64,000 nt of DNA from contig OZ024802.1 in NCBI GenBank assembly GCA_964017045.1, positions 29,536,793 through 29,600,792 on the forward strand, in the 5' to 3' direction. The notes under the pieces were generated by a model that was given only the letters and a program-made list of their open reading frames with translations, was not told the DNA's origin and did no database searches. Below, one piece after another: positions 10,955 through 23,400 of this stretch. A program made the position numbers and the translations under genes. Source of the DNA: Omphiscola glabra (lineage: Eukaryota > Mollusca > Gastropoda > Lymnaeidae). The first letter of the stretch is position 1. The number at the start of each line of letters is the position of its first letter.

Positions 10955-13900
10955 TTAATCCTTTGCTATAGAGACACTGGCTGTTCGGCAAAGCCCAGTG
11001 GACCCTGTTCCGCGAAAGAGCAGAGCGCACGATCGAGGAATCAGCTGGGATTCCCGACACCTCCGAGAGCACCGACGCTGCATACAGCAATTTCGTGCGT
11101 GGAATACTCGCGGTGGCTAAGAGAACTATCCCTAGAACCAACGGGACCCGCAAGTTGGCAGAAATGGTTCGTGAACGGAAGAGAGCACGGACCAAAGCTG
11201 GAAAGTTGAAGACGGCTGCTGCTCGTGCAGCTTACAACAAACTGACGGCAGAGGTCCGTAAGGAGGTCAATAGGGCAAAGAAGGAAAAATGGGTTAAGAC
11301 ATGTGGAAAACTCGACCTGAAAGACGGAAAAAAGGTCTGGCGATTGATGGACTCACTATCCTGCATGGGAAAGTTCCGAAACCTGCGTCTTTTGCAAACG
11401 ACTACAGGCACGGCTACCACAGATGCCAAGAGTGCCGAGGCTTTGAACAAGCACTTTGCAGGGATTAACAGGAAGCAGAAGAAGTCGGAACCTTAACCGT
11501 CTTCGGAAACATGGAGGAGTAGCCCAACAGTGGGGACCGCACGCTGAGATTTTCACTGTCCTTTACACTATAGTTGAGTTGCAAACAAGTGCACCAGGTC
11601 CGGACAAGATCTGTAATGAAATGATCAAAAACCTTGGCACCATAGCTAGGACAAAGCTATTGTCAATCATTAACAGATCATGGGTAACTGGAATCCTACC
11701 CAGAGCTTGGCTTAGAGCTACCATCGTCCCTATTCCTAAAGTAGGGAAAAAACTCGATCAACCGAACGGCTACCGACCGATCTCCCCGACATCGTGTTTT
11801 GGGAAGGTAGCCGAGAGAATGGTTAATCAGAGGCTCTACTGGGACCTGGAGAGTACCGGTAGTCTCAGTCCAAGACAGGCGAGCTTCCACAAGGGAATGC
11901 AGCCTGTAGACCAAGTGCTCCGTCTTCTCCAGTCCATAACAGATGGGCTCCAGAAAAAGTCGCATACAGTGGTTGTATTTTTTTTTTACCTCCGACAGGT
12001 CTATGACCGGGTCTGAAGGTCCGGTCTATTGTTGGCATCTGGAAATCAACACCGAGAAGACGGTCTATTCGCTCTTCACAAACGGGCGGACCATTCTCAA
12101 ACAGTAGATCGAGCTCAAGGTGGGGGATGTAGCGCTCAAATGGGACAAGCAACCGGTTTACCTAGGGGTCAAATTGGATCAAAAGGTACAAATGCACAAT
12201 TTTTTACAGGACCTCTGCTCCTAGGCAACCGCCAAGCTCAATCTGGTGAAAAAAAACTGGCTTGCACGAGTTGGGGCGCAGGCGCAAGTACGCTTAGAGC
12301 TCTATTCCTAAGCAGTGTAAGATCGGTAATGGATTACAGCATGCCGGTCCAATTCTTAGCAAGCAAGACCGCATTGGAAAAGTTGGGTCGAATCCAGAAT
12401 CAGGCTCTTAGATTCATCTGTGGCGCATTCAGGACCACACCCACAGCTACTAAAGAGGTCTTGGCCAATGTAGAGCCACTCGAAATAAGGAGGGAAAAAG
12501 CAATATTAAGTACCATAGAGAGGTACCGTCGTCTAGACGAAAAGGAACCGTCGTTCCAAATGCAGATCAACTGGGTGGCGGGCAGAAGACTTTTATGCAC
12601 CAGGTCGTGGAGCTGGAAAGGACAATCGATCTGTCCCAAAATAGAGAACGGCTGACCCAAATCCCAGTTAATCCGCCGTACGCGGAACCCTCACGTCCCT
12701 CCATACATTTGGCCTTGACCGATGCGGCAGTGACAAAACGGAGCCCTGAGCATGTTCAGAGAGCGGCTGCCCTTGAAACCATGCATGGATTTGTACTCCA
12801 AAGTACCCGTGAAAGTGTTCACGGACGGATCGGCCAACCTGAGAGAAAGTACTGCTGGGTATGCTGCGCTCATACTATACCCAGCCCGGGGGGGGGGGGC
12901 ACAGAGTCAAGAACTATCGGGACCCTGTGGGACTACAGCATCAAACTTTGATGCGGAACTTGAGGCTATACACAGGGCCGTGAATAGCGTGTACCACACA
13001 CTGAGAGAAAACGAGCTTGCGGGGCTCGATGTGGTCGTGTTCTCGGACTCAAGATCTGCTCGATGTGGTCGTGTTCTCGGACTCAAGATCTGCTCGATGT
13101 GGTCGTGTTCTCGGACTAAAGATCTGCTCGATGTGGTCGTGTTCTCGGACTCAAGATCTGCTCGATGTGGTCGTGTTCTCGGACTCAAGATCTGCTCGAT
13201 GTGGTCGTGTTCTCGGACTCAAGATCTGCTCGATGTGGTCGTGTTCTCGGACTCAAGATCTGCTCGATGTGGTCGTGTTCTCGGACTCAAGATCTGCTCG
13301 ATGTGGTCGTGTTCTCGGACTCAAGATCTGCTCGATGTGGTCGTGTTCTCGGACTCAAGATCTTGGGAAAGAGGCAGGGTACCACTCACTTAGTTGACGT
13401 CATCATTGATGACGTGTGCAAAATCGGCGAAGTAGAAGGCAAGATAACAGTGCAATGGATCCCAGGCCACGTCGACATCAGTGGCAATGTGAAAGCGGAC
13501 ACTCTTGCGAAAACAGGGGCTGCCCAGCCTCAGCCAGAAACACCAATGACTGGATTGGGAATAAAGAACTGGCTGGCAGGCCACTTTAGAAAGAATTGGT
13601 CCAGGCACTGGGCAGACAATACGACCGCTAGAGGCGTCTATTCAAACTTGCAGACTTCTAGCAGACAAGACCCATGGTGGGATTTAGTTAGGCCGCAAGC
13701 GCAGCAAAGCTTAGTGACGCGAATGCGCACCGAGCATTGCCCCATAGGCACATACTTCTGCCTGCTAGATAGCAACAGGGATCCTACATGCCGGCATTGC
13801 AGCCTGGACCCGGAGACTCTGGTGCATCTGTTGACCGAATGTCCCTCACTAGATCTCCCGGGGGAAGCCAGGGCGGTTGGGGGACCCTACGTGAGGAAAA

Positions 13901-13985
13901 TGTTGTATGGCACAGCTCAGCAGATGGAGCTGGTTGCCAATTTACTAGACGGGGTCATAAGAGAGTAATCTCAGACCTTCACCAG
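10955..13985 (+). pseudogene. 5'-truncated non-LTR retrotransposon (RT + RNase H), broken
   Basis: Fragments of one polyprotein follow in order but in different frames. A pre-RT segment (WLFGKAQWTLFRER near 10978, LNKHFAGI near 11444) comes first. Next is the RT finger/palm start (APGPDKICNEMI near 11600, NGYRPIS near 11766, LRQVYDRV to 12014). RT thumb remnants follow (PVYLGVKLD near 12155, SSVRSVMDYSMPV near 12313). Then RNase H (VFTDGSA near 12815, ELEAIH near 12957, FSDS from 13040, PGHVDISGNVKAD near 13463) and a C-terminal CRHC...H...C zinc motif near 13784. Stop is at 13966-13968. The endonuclease is absent, the FADD palm motif is deleted after 12014, and several frameshifts and a poly-G tract at 12888 disrupt it. 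The RNase H plus C-terminal CCHC fits I/R1/LOA-type elements; the gastropod 'nimbus' family is one candidate. Inactive. Confidence 0.9.
13025..13364 (+). repeat. 34-bp minisatellite inside the RNase H domain, 10 copies
   Basis: Ten near-perfect head-to-tail copies of a 34-bp unit (CTCGATGTGGTCGTGTTCTC, then GGACTCAAGATCTG). The unit is the RNase H stretch that encodes LDVVVFSDSRS, which includes a catalytic aspartate. One copy would be normal. As 34 is not a multiple of 3, the three frames rotate, but nine extra copies add 306 bp, a multiple of 3. Confidence 0.97.
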
Positions 13986-14105
13986 AATGTGTGTGTGTGT
14001 GTTGTTAGTTTGTTTGATATTGTTATCCTCGTGTTATTTCCATTATTTTTTGTTTATTTTTTAATTTCTGAAGAAGAATCTCAATCCCAAGGTTCACATC
14101 ATGTC

Positions 14106-14640
14106 CTCTTTATGATATTAGTATCCTCATATGTATGTATTCACAATGGCACTTAGTAGCACCAGCATCCTCATATTTATGTATTCACAATGGCACTTAG
14201 TAGTACCAGTATCCTCATATTTATGTATTCACCATGGCACTTAGTAGTACCAGTATCCTCATATTTATGTATTCACCATGGCACTTAGTAGTACCAGTAT
14301 CCTCATATTTATGTATTCACCATGGCACTTAGTAGTACCAGTATCCTCATATTTATGTATTCACCATGGCACTTAGTAGTACCAGTATCCTCATATTTAT
14401 GTATTCACCATGACACTTAGTAGTACCAGCAGGGCCGGCCCTAAAAATTGCGGGGCCCTATGCGAAACGGATTGCGCGGGGCCCAGTCTGGGTAGGGATA
14501 AGGATAATAAGTGAAAATTAAGATTTTGGTATTAGAAAATAAATTCTATGAAAGTGTGGGGCCCACTGCGGTCGCATAGGTGACTCTGAGTACCAGTATC
14601 CTCATAAAAATGTATCCATCTCTTATTTTTCCACGGCACT
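14106..14640. repeat. 44-bp tandem repeat, about 7 copies plus diverged tail
   Basis: Unit contains ATTCACCATGGCACTTAG and TAGTACCAGTATCCTCATAT. Six good copies lie at 14106-14429; diverged half-copies continue at 14589-14720. A hAT-like element interrupts it at 14430-14588. Confidence 0.92.
14430..14588. mobile_element. 159-bp hAT-like MITE with perfect 8-bp TSD
   Basis: Starts CAGGGCCGGCCCTA and ends GGTGACTCTG, with AGTACCAG directly on both sides (14422-14429 and 14589-14596). The duplicated octamer is part of the 44-bp repeat unit, and the unit continues after the element, so the empty site is known exactly. The ends are only partly inverted (CAGGG.C versus CAGAGTC). The 8-bp duplication supports hAT. 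Confidence 0.75.
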
Positions 14641-14904
14641 AAAATAGTAGTAGTATCCTTATAAATACGTATCCACCTCTTTTTCCATGGTACTAAAACG
14701 TAAAATAGTAAACCAGTAATATTAATATCCTCATAAAAAAAAAAGGTACAGGTATCCATCTTTTTTTTGTCATCGCACCTGATGACTGGCAATCATTTTT
14801 GAAGTGAACTGGTCCTGGTATTATTTTCACCCAGCCTTTCAATAAAATATTATTATGATCAAACAGTAAAAGTAAATATAGCAGAAGAAAATGACCTATT
14901 TCAT

Positions 14905-15172
14905 TTTAAAAAGGGCAAAGTCACCCCATTTTATGTCTTTCACTTTAAAAAGGGCAAAGTCACCCCATTTTATGTCTTTCACTATAAAAAGGGCAAAGTC
15001 ACTCCATTTTATTTTTATGTCGTTCACTTTAAAAAGGGCAAAGTCACCCCATTTTATGTCTTTCACTTTAAAAAGGGCAAAGTCACCCCTTTTTATGTCG
15101 TTCACTTTAAAAGGGCAAAGTCACCCTATTTTATGTCTTTCACTCTAAAAAGGACAAAGTCACCCCACCCCA
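14905..15172. repeat. 40-bp tandem repeat, about 6.5 copies
   Basis: Unit contains AAAAAGGGCAAAGTCACCCC and ATTTTATGTCTTTCACTTT. One copy carries a small insertion (15012-15020) and the last is truncated. The small frames across it are by-products. Confidence 0.95.
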
Positions 15173-15825
15173 TTTTCCCTTGGGTTTAAAAATCTCGAAA
15201 CACCCTAATTTTCAACTTAACCTGATCAAACTATGACTTCATTCAACTATACAAAGTGCAGGTACACACACTTTACGTTAGCAAATTTGAGTTAGTTTTT
15301 AGATCAGTTAACATTTTGAAAATTATTCATAAAGGCAATATATAGATGAAGGTCGTCGCCCCTCCCCCCACCAACCGTTTCACAGTATCCATCTTTTTTT
15401 TGGTCATGGCATCTGAGCTGAAAATCTTGGGATATGGTTGAACAAATAATTCCTTATTTTTAAAGCAGTATCTTTAATTAATTTATATACACATTCATGA
15501 TTGAAATTAATAAGGTTTCGAGACATTGGTATCTTCTTAAAACGCCACTGCCTTTCATTGCCACGCCCCTGAAATCTATTTTCAGAAATTTGTGAAATAT
15601 TTGTATCTTTTATTTAATAAAAAAAAAATCTAAATCCAATAAATATTGATGTTTGTATCATTATCAGGTTATGAGAAATGGTCAATGGTATCTAATCACT
15701 ATAAGTGTAGCTTACTAAAACTTTTGGTCATTTAAACATACTGTAAAATAAAATTGAACGCACTGAATTGGCATTCATGTGATATGAGCTCCATTCTCTT
15801 TATTACATTTGAACACAATATACCG
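15173..15825. other. Intergenic, no feature seen
   Basis: AT-rich single-copy sequence. No exon, element ends or RNA gene recognised. Confidence 0.4.
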
Positions 15826-16085
15826 ACAGCAGCTAATGTTATCACCAACTGATGTTCTCATTGGTCAACTCCACAGTTTTAACCCATACTGGCAGCAGCT
15901 AAGGTTATCACCAACTGATGTTCTCCTCATTGGTCAACTCCAGTTTTAACCCATACTGGCAGCAGCTAATGTTATCACCAACTGATGTTCTCATTGGTCA
16001 ACTCCAGTTTCAACCCATACTCGCAGCAGCTTAAGTTATCACCAACTGATGTTCTCCTCATTGTTCAATTCCAGTTTCAAAGTCT
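15826..16085. repeat. 64-68-bp tandem repeat, 4 copies
   Basis: Unit runs GCAGCAGCTAATGTTATCAC to TTTAACCCATACTG. Copies 2 and 4 carry a CTC insertion in TTCTCCTCATTG. Confidence 0.9.
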
Positions 16086-16261
16086 AGTACTACTAGTACC
16101 GGAACTTGTTAATAACAAAGAGGAAGACAATGGACAACCAAATATCATGTTAAATAAGCTTGAAGGTTTAATGATACAGTATATATCTTTACAGGAGGTT
16201 GTCTTGGATACAGAAACACAGATGTCTACACAGCCACTATCACACAAACTTTCAATAAGAA

Positions 16262-16385
16262 TCTACGTTGGGGCCACCCACATCTTTTTTTTATGGTTAC
16301 CATAAAAAATCTGAGTTGGGGCCACTCAAACCTTTATTTTATGGTACCATAAGAAAAATTTGAGTTGAGGACATTCAAAGTTCAA
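16262..16385. repeat. 58-bp repeat, 2-3 diverged copies
   Basis: Repeated words TTGGGGCCAC and TTTATGGT(T)ACCATAA recur with a spacing near 58 bp. Confidence 0.75.
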
Positions 16386-16389
16386 AACA

Positions 16390-19215
16390 ACTCACATAAG
16401 AAAATATCCAATTGAAAAAAAAAGGGGGGATTTTAATTTTAATAAAATAATCAGGCATTTGATCAAGTCGTTTTTAATACTATACAATTCACAATGACTA
16501 GAACTGATCAAAGTCAGAAAAGTGAATTTAATTTCTCATTGAATATGAAGACCCACAAAAATCATCTTTACAATCTAGTTGTTAGGATATCCCTGTTTAA
16601 TGTTTACAGTTTACATTTTCATTTTCTGTTATGTAGACCCTGAATTTTAAAAAGTTCTGCACCAGTTTCTGATGCCATCCTGTTGTATCAAATAAACGTG
16701 TATTGTGGGATGATCTAACAACAATCAACCTAGAACTAGCTACTACAATACAAACACAACATATGATCATCACATTATCATTGCATAGAGGACAGTGGTC
16801 ACAGCCGAAGGTGTCAAAACTTAAAATTTCAAGCAATGTGTAAAAATTAAATAATTATCTAAGAACACTTGGCTTTTTGTTTAAGGCGTATTCTAAAGAA
16901 ATACATTTTTTATGTGTTCAGCGGCAGTCCAACATTGTTCTGGTTAAAATAAAACACTGAAATACTTGTATTGAAGAATTGGAATATATTACATTTAAAA
17001 TCTTAAAAAGAAATAAATATTTTACAGTGGGTGATGTGCTGATTAATGAGTGGAGTTAAATCAGAGCTGCACATTCAGTGTAACAAAATTGGTGGACCAA
17101 CTAGTGTCAGGTCGATGGCTAATAATAGTTACATGGGCATAGAGCTTTTATAGAATACAGGAAATTATTGGTCAAATGTATTTTAATAAAATGATGAATA
17201 AAATATTTAAATCCCTTTCAATAGTACAGACCCTCAATTTAATTAGCTGAAAGCTACACAATACTAGTGAGTCGACTATATCTTGTAACATTAATGAGTG
17301 TAGGGTCCACTGGTGGGTTGGCACCTGCGATTTTACAAAAGAACCAGAGTCAATGAAGACACAGTATTTCATGACTTACACAACAACAACAACATGTATA
17401 GTCACAACCTTCACCATTAATATAACCTAAAGGCAGGGTGCGATTCTACAGCAGCTCTTTACATTAAATATCAGCAGAGTTACTAGCGTTAGAAGAATAA
17501 TGTGAGGTACATTTCCATACATAAGCTAGGCTACACCCACTAAAGTACTGGCACTGACTTTTTTTTTTATAAAGATGAAAAGTGGGGTGATTTTATGTTT
17601 TAAAAACTGCCAGTGCCCTGTTGTTAAAGGTGTTATGCAGCCATCTTTTTAATACTCACACCATGGATAGAATGAGGATTCAACAACTTTAGATAGATTA
17701 AAAAGCCCCAATTGTGGCTAAGATTTCAGCTCTGTAGCATTCCTGAACCACAAATAGTTATTATAAGTAAAACACTTTGTATTGATGGTAAAGTCCATAT
17801 TTTTTTTTCTGAAACCTTGGAAACTTATGTACATGACACAAGTTAAATTTTGAAAAAGCTCAATATGATATGACAATACATTTTTAAAAAGTCATTATAC
17901 TCCTACTCAACTTTCTAAAGTTTGTTTAGAAATCTTTAATTTTTGCCAACGTGTTGTGAGGGTTGACTTAATATTCTTTATTCAATCGAGTTATTATTTT
18001 TTTATTTATTCTCAAGCCAATTTGATATAAAATGTTTCTTCTGCACACAGTTCTGCCCAAACTGCTGGAGTGCATATCACCAACAACTACTGAAATCCAA
18101 ATTAAAAACCAATGTAATGATAATTACATTACATATCGCTCTTGTTAAAAAGCTCTACACATGATATGGATGGCGGACTAAAATGAATAAACAGGTTCTG
18201 CAGCTAGATATACAATACACATGATTGTTCATTATCTACTCAAACTCAAAAGGAGCGAAACCAGAACTAGAGGAAGAGAAAGTTCAACCAAGCCCACGTC
18301 AACATCCTGGTAGTACAAGTAGCATAACATTGGGACCACCTCTCAATTCTAAGAAACCACCTACAAATACTCAGGAACCACATCTAAGGAAATTCCACAG
18401 ATCTCAACTTCCTCGTCATCTTTGTATCAAATCAGAATGTTTATTAATTAAATAACTTTTTTTTAAATGTGCGGCAAGAACATTTACATTAATTCATTAA
18501 CATAGAAGATATTACATGTAATTTTAAAAAAAGTTCAAACAAAGTTAGTGTATGATACATGTAATACAAGGTCATTGCTTATCACTCTAGATATTTGTTA
18601 TTATGTACAATGCTAGCTGAATTTCTTCCATACATGACCTGATTGTCTTTACCATAGTGACTAACCTACCAACCTGACATGGGTTACCGGAAATTAGTAC
18701 AATTAGTACAAATAAATATTGTTAAAAAAAGTTAGGTTCAACACAAGTTTGTTTGAAATGAAATAGGTTTAGAGATTAACAAAACACCAAAAAAAAAAGT
18801 TTTTTAAGGGAAATTTCCAGTCAAAGATGGGGAAAATGTTTGTTGTTTTTCCCCCCACTATTTCCCTTTGCACAATCCCTTCATACAATTTGGTTTCGTG
18901 CCAATTTCCGGATATGCCCGACATGTAATGAGGTGAACTAAAGCACAAAAGTCTGGGATTGATGCAGTTAAAAAGATAACTGATACGATCAGAAGTGTCC
19001 TACTTTGTGATTACTAGGTATCAGCTACATTTTAAAAATGAGTTGCGCTACTGCACTCCACGATTGTGGTCACATTTTAGAATTAATAATTAAAAATTCT
19101 TCATCACCTGAATACTAAGGCTAATCTGCATCAGTCCCCACAAATAGCATCACTCTAATTTAGAAGCTGGTATCAATGCTTAGAAATTCAAGACAATTGT
19201 GCTTCAACCCTACTA
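16390..19215. other. Intergenic, no gene recognised
   Basis: AT-rich with several poly-T/poly-A runs. A 76-codon frame at 18225-18455 (rich in Pro, Ser and Lys) has no recognisable domain or good splice context. I see no RNA gene. Confidence 0.4.
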
Positions 19216-19216
19216 A

Positions 19217-20206
19217 ATGCATTCCCTTACTGTTGCAACTTAAGGCGCACGATCATGGAAGATGCATTCGAATGCATCCCGGCGCATCCTCTTTCATTGT
19301 TACTGAAAAATAGCAATGAAATCAAATTCCTCCTAAGACTTTCGGGAAAAGCGTGATTTCAATAAAGAAAACCGGAAGTTCTTAATCTAGTCCCATTTAT
19401 AATCAATGTGTGCTTTACAACTAGCTCATGTTGTCTGTAGTGCCAAAAAAGCGCTTTTTAATTTTTAATTGTTGTTTTCTTAACCCAATTCATTTCTGGA
19501 TGATTTTATCCTTAATGTGTTAAAATTAATTAATGTTAAGCAGCTACAAAAATATTAAAAAAATATCAATCAATTGAAAAACAGAGTTACCTCCCTTTGT
19601 TCAAGAATATTGGATTAACTCATTCCCTGCGGTTGCGACTAAATGCGGTTGCGACTAAATGCGTCCTTTGTAGATTTTGACAGATGCGTCCAAATGCACC
19701 CTGGTGCATAGCTACACACTTCTCTCATTTTTAGTTAAAAATAGCAATGAAATCTCACGTCCCTCGAGACTTTCGGCGATGGTGTGATTCTGCGTGATTT
19801 TAATTTAAAAACAGGAAGTTTTTATCTTGTTTCTTTTTAAAACTACGTGTGCTTTAGTATGGCGTGTCTATATGTAGCATGTGTTCGTCCGAGGTGCCAA
19901 AAATCGATTTTATGGCCATTGTTCATTATTTTTTTGCCGCTAATGTTATATTTTTATTAAACCTTATTCATTTTTTGATGCATTCGTCCTAATTTATTAA
20001 CATTTATTAATATTTAGCAGCTTAAAAATATATTTTAAAAATGTAAATCAATTGCAAAACTGAGTTGCTTCCCTTTTCTCAGGAAAATTAATTAAGTACG
20101 GAAGTAGCACTGCCGGAGGGAATGAGTTAAGTACAAAAGTCGCATAGCAGTAAGGAATGACTTAACCCAAAAGTCGCATAGCCCTAAGGAATGACTTAAC
20201 ACATCA
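19217..20206. mobile_element. Nested TTAA-flanked MITEs (piggyBac/Kolobok-like)
   Basis: The clear copy is 19619-20126 (508 bp). It starts CTCATTCCCTGCGG, ends with the inverse CCGGAGGGAATGAG, and is flanked by TTAA at 19615-19618 and 20127-20130. A diverged relative at about 19218-19614 shares ATAGCAATGAAATC, GACTTTCGG, GTGTGCTTTA and CAATTG(A/C)AAAAC in the same order. Two further end fragments (AAGTCGCATAG ... AAGGAATGACTTAA) follow at 20137-20206. TTAA flanks are typical of piggyBac and Kolobok. No transposase frame. Confidence 0.75.
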
Positions 20207-20404
20207 CTATTTCTACATTGGCATCCTCATGAAAGCTCTTTTTCAAATACCATTGGTCAGTTCATGTTTGATAAAAATGAGCAAATATTTTCTGCTTAAA
20301 AAAAAAAAAAAAAAAACAAATACAAAAATAATAATTTAATTTGAAACTTGCTCTTGTGGGAATCCTCCACTGGAATGACCTTTGTGTTAATGACCTAAGT
20401 GAGA

Positions 20405-23400
20405 TCATTCCAACTTGGCCCTCAGTTTACTTTTTAGTAAAACTGGCAAAAGGGCCACCAGCGCAAACACTGCTAGTAGACCTATATTTCCCCATGACAT
20501 GGCTTCACTGGTAGATGACAGTTGGTGGAGTGTGGTCCCTGCTTGGATGAATACAAATGAGGGGGGTGCAACACCTGGGGGAAGAATTAAAAGCATTTAT
20601 GTGTATGGTACACAAGAAAGCTGCTAGATAAATATATAGATATTTAATTTATAAGAGTAAAATTAATGAATGGAATATGATTGTCGGCTTAAGTAAAGTC
20701 ATGGGCAATCAATAATATATTGTCAGCTTTGCTACAGCCGGTGGCAATCAGTGATATATTGACAGCTTTGCTACAGCTGGTGGCAATCAATAATTTATTG
20801 GCTATGCAGTATTCATAAATTAATTTTAAAAAGCAATTCTAGTGTAGAGACACACATATAAGGAAAAAAAAATCCAAGACATTTCATCATATTAATAATT
20901 CTCTTGGTCATGTGTGGGCTAGCAGTTACTGGTAAATAAAAGCTTCAGAACGTCAACAAGTATGACCAGTATATCTGTCAGCTTAATGCCGTTGGTTGTG
21001 TCTCGCGCCAGGCTCCATATAAAGAGCCACAGTGATACGCCACTAGCACACAAACCCAGTGTTGTTCCAATGAAAAAGGTCCAGAGTGGGACATTGATGA
21101 CAGGTGATGTTATATTGATGAACCAGTTGGGCAGGAAAGGTGTTATTCTAAGAAACAGCATGTAGTTCAGTAGGTGCGCTCTATGATTGTCCACCTGAAA
21201 CCAGACATTTATCAATTCATTTACGTACTTCTCTGGGGCTGGCTGGTAACACAAGAATTTTCTTTCTAATTCAATGCACTTGTTTGAATGGCCCATAAAA
21301 TATAACTATTACCGGTCATATATACTGACCTGTTTACTCTTAAGATTTTGGCATATGATTTACAATTTTGAGGTGTATTCATTATATATACTGTATGTTT
21401 ATTTTTTACTTTTAAGATAATGTATAGACTGTTTTTGTGATGATATTGTACAATTTTAAGAGTTTGAGGGTAAACAGGTCTGTATATATTTTATGTTTTG
21501 TTATATGCAGGTACCTATTTATTCAACTAAAGACTTTGGCTTAAAGTAGTACAGATAAGATAAATTCTCTAAACCAGTTATTTTAAATCTAACAATATAA
21601 ACACATGATCTCAATGAAAATTAAAAAAAATTCACTAAAAACAATCACTATGCTGAATTAGTTGAGAATCTACAAGTTATAAGCAGACAGCAAATACTAG
21701 CAAAGACTTTACTTACATGCTTTTTCCAATCAGCAGCTCTCTGTGGAAAATACTTTTGTACAATTCTTCTACCCACCATGTATGAAAGAAGGTAACAGAA
21801 TGAAGCACCTATTGCAGAACACTGTAAATGGAAAACAAAAGAACATTTTCCTAAAATTAGACATTTAGTCATTTAGGGATATAATTATGAGTTTTTCTCA
21901 CAGATAAAATATTATAAAAAATGTTAAAACTTGTTAAAACTATATTATTACATGAAGAAGAAAAAAAAGACTGATCTAAGAACAATAATAATAATAAACA
22001 ACAGCTGTCTTTTCAATGCTAGTCAATGGACTTACCAAACACACTAATGGTAATGCTAATATAAATGGATACAAGAAGCCGGATATGATGCTAAGGAATA
22101 TGGAGCCAGGTATAGCAAAAGTTTGTAAGCTGGACATCTGTTAAGGTGAAATTTCTTAAAAGAATTTAAAAATAAATGTTAAGCAAATTTGACTGGACAG
22201 TGTAACAATCACACCAATAACACCATAGACGGCAGAATTATTCTTTTAAGTAAAAGGCCTTAAATAACTTAATGGCATCATTGAAAGGATACAATATGAA
22301 GACAACAAAATATCCAAGTAACACTTGAAAATAATATTTTTCTTTGTAGTGATGCAAAACATTCCCCAAGTTTTTGGCATCTTCTATATTTCTGGGAAGT
22401 TTAATATACTGAACTTCATCTCTGAAACAAACAAACAAACAAAAGCCAAACAAAATTGACATTAGTATCAAGAACATGTAGATCTTCCTCAGGAAAATGA
22501 AACTATTCTGGAATCTTAAATCATTCATAGCAGTAGCAATTTTAATCTATCTTGTAATTTCTTACAGGAAATTGAAAATATTGAATGTTGATTAAATATT
22601 GTTAAATATCAATCACTTAAATATTATATAAACTATTTTTAAAAAAAACAACTACTTTTTACTAAGCAGAATTGAGGGAGATTTAGTCATAGCTTCCTCC
22701 TAGTTATGTGGGCCAGGATTGAAAAAGATATATTTAAAATGAATCCTTTCCAAGAGCTTGAGAAATATGTTTAGATCATAAAACACTAGAAATTGTACTT
22801 AAATGTTAGTTTCAGAATAAAAGTAAAGTTGAAGTAAATATTAATACAATTGTACAGAATTTTAATTTATATGTTACACACAAAAAATGTTCAATGTATT
22901 TATCCATTATTTCCTTTGAAGAGTAATGGTTTAAGTTTAACAAACTTTAAAAAAAAATGATGTAATCAAAATATTATGTGTGGAAATGTTAAGATAAAAA
23001 AAAAAAAACTTTTAATATAAATAAATATTGATGTACATATTTTCTAGTCAATTGTAACAGTTGCTGACTTTAATTTAAATAAGCAATATTTTAATTTTGA
23101 AAAAGAACAAAGAAATATCTTCCACCTCTCAAGGTGAAAGAGTTATTCAGTTTAATTCAGTAGTGTACTTACCACAACACAACATTTAAATAAAAATGAG
23201 GATGACATGCTGCCTTCCAGATCTTTCTCTGACGAGAATAAGGGCCCACCGATGCAGTCAAAACTAGATTAAAATAAATCTTCCTACAGCTAAAATGAGT
23301 TAAGTGCTACCCTCGTACAACAACAACTGCACCAAGTTGGCCCCCCCAGGTCAGTGTTTCACAATACTCACGCTTCCAACCGAGGAAAGCTGGCATAAAC

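Noticed and set aside
18225..18455. 76-codon Pro/Ser/Lys-rich frame as a gene
   Set aside because: Weak acceptor context, no recognisable domain, AT-rich surroundings and no partner exon.
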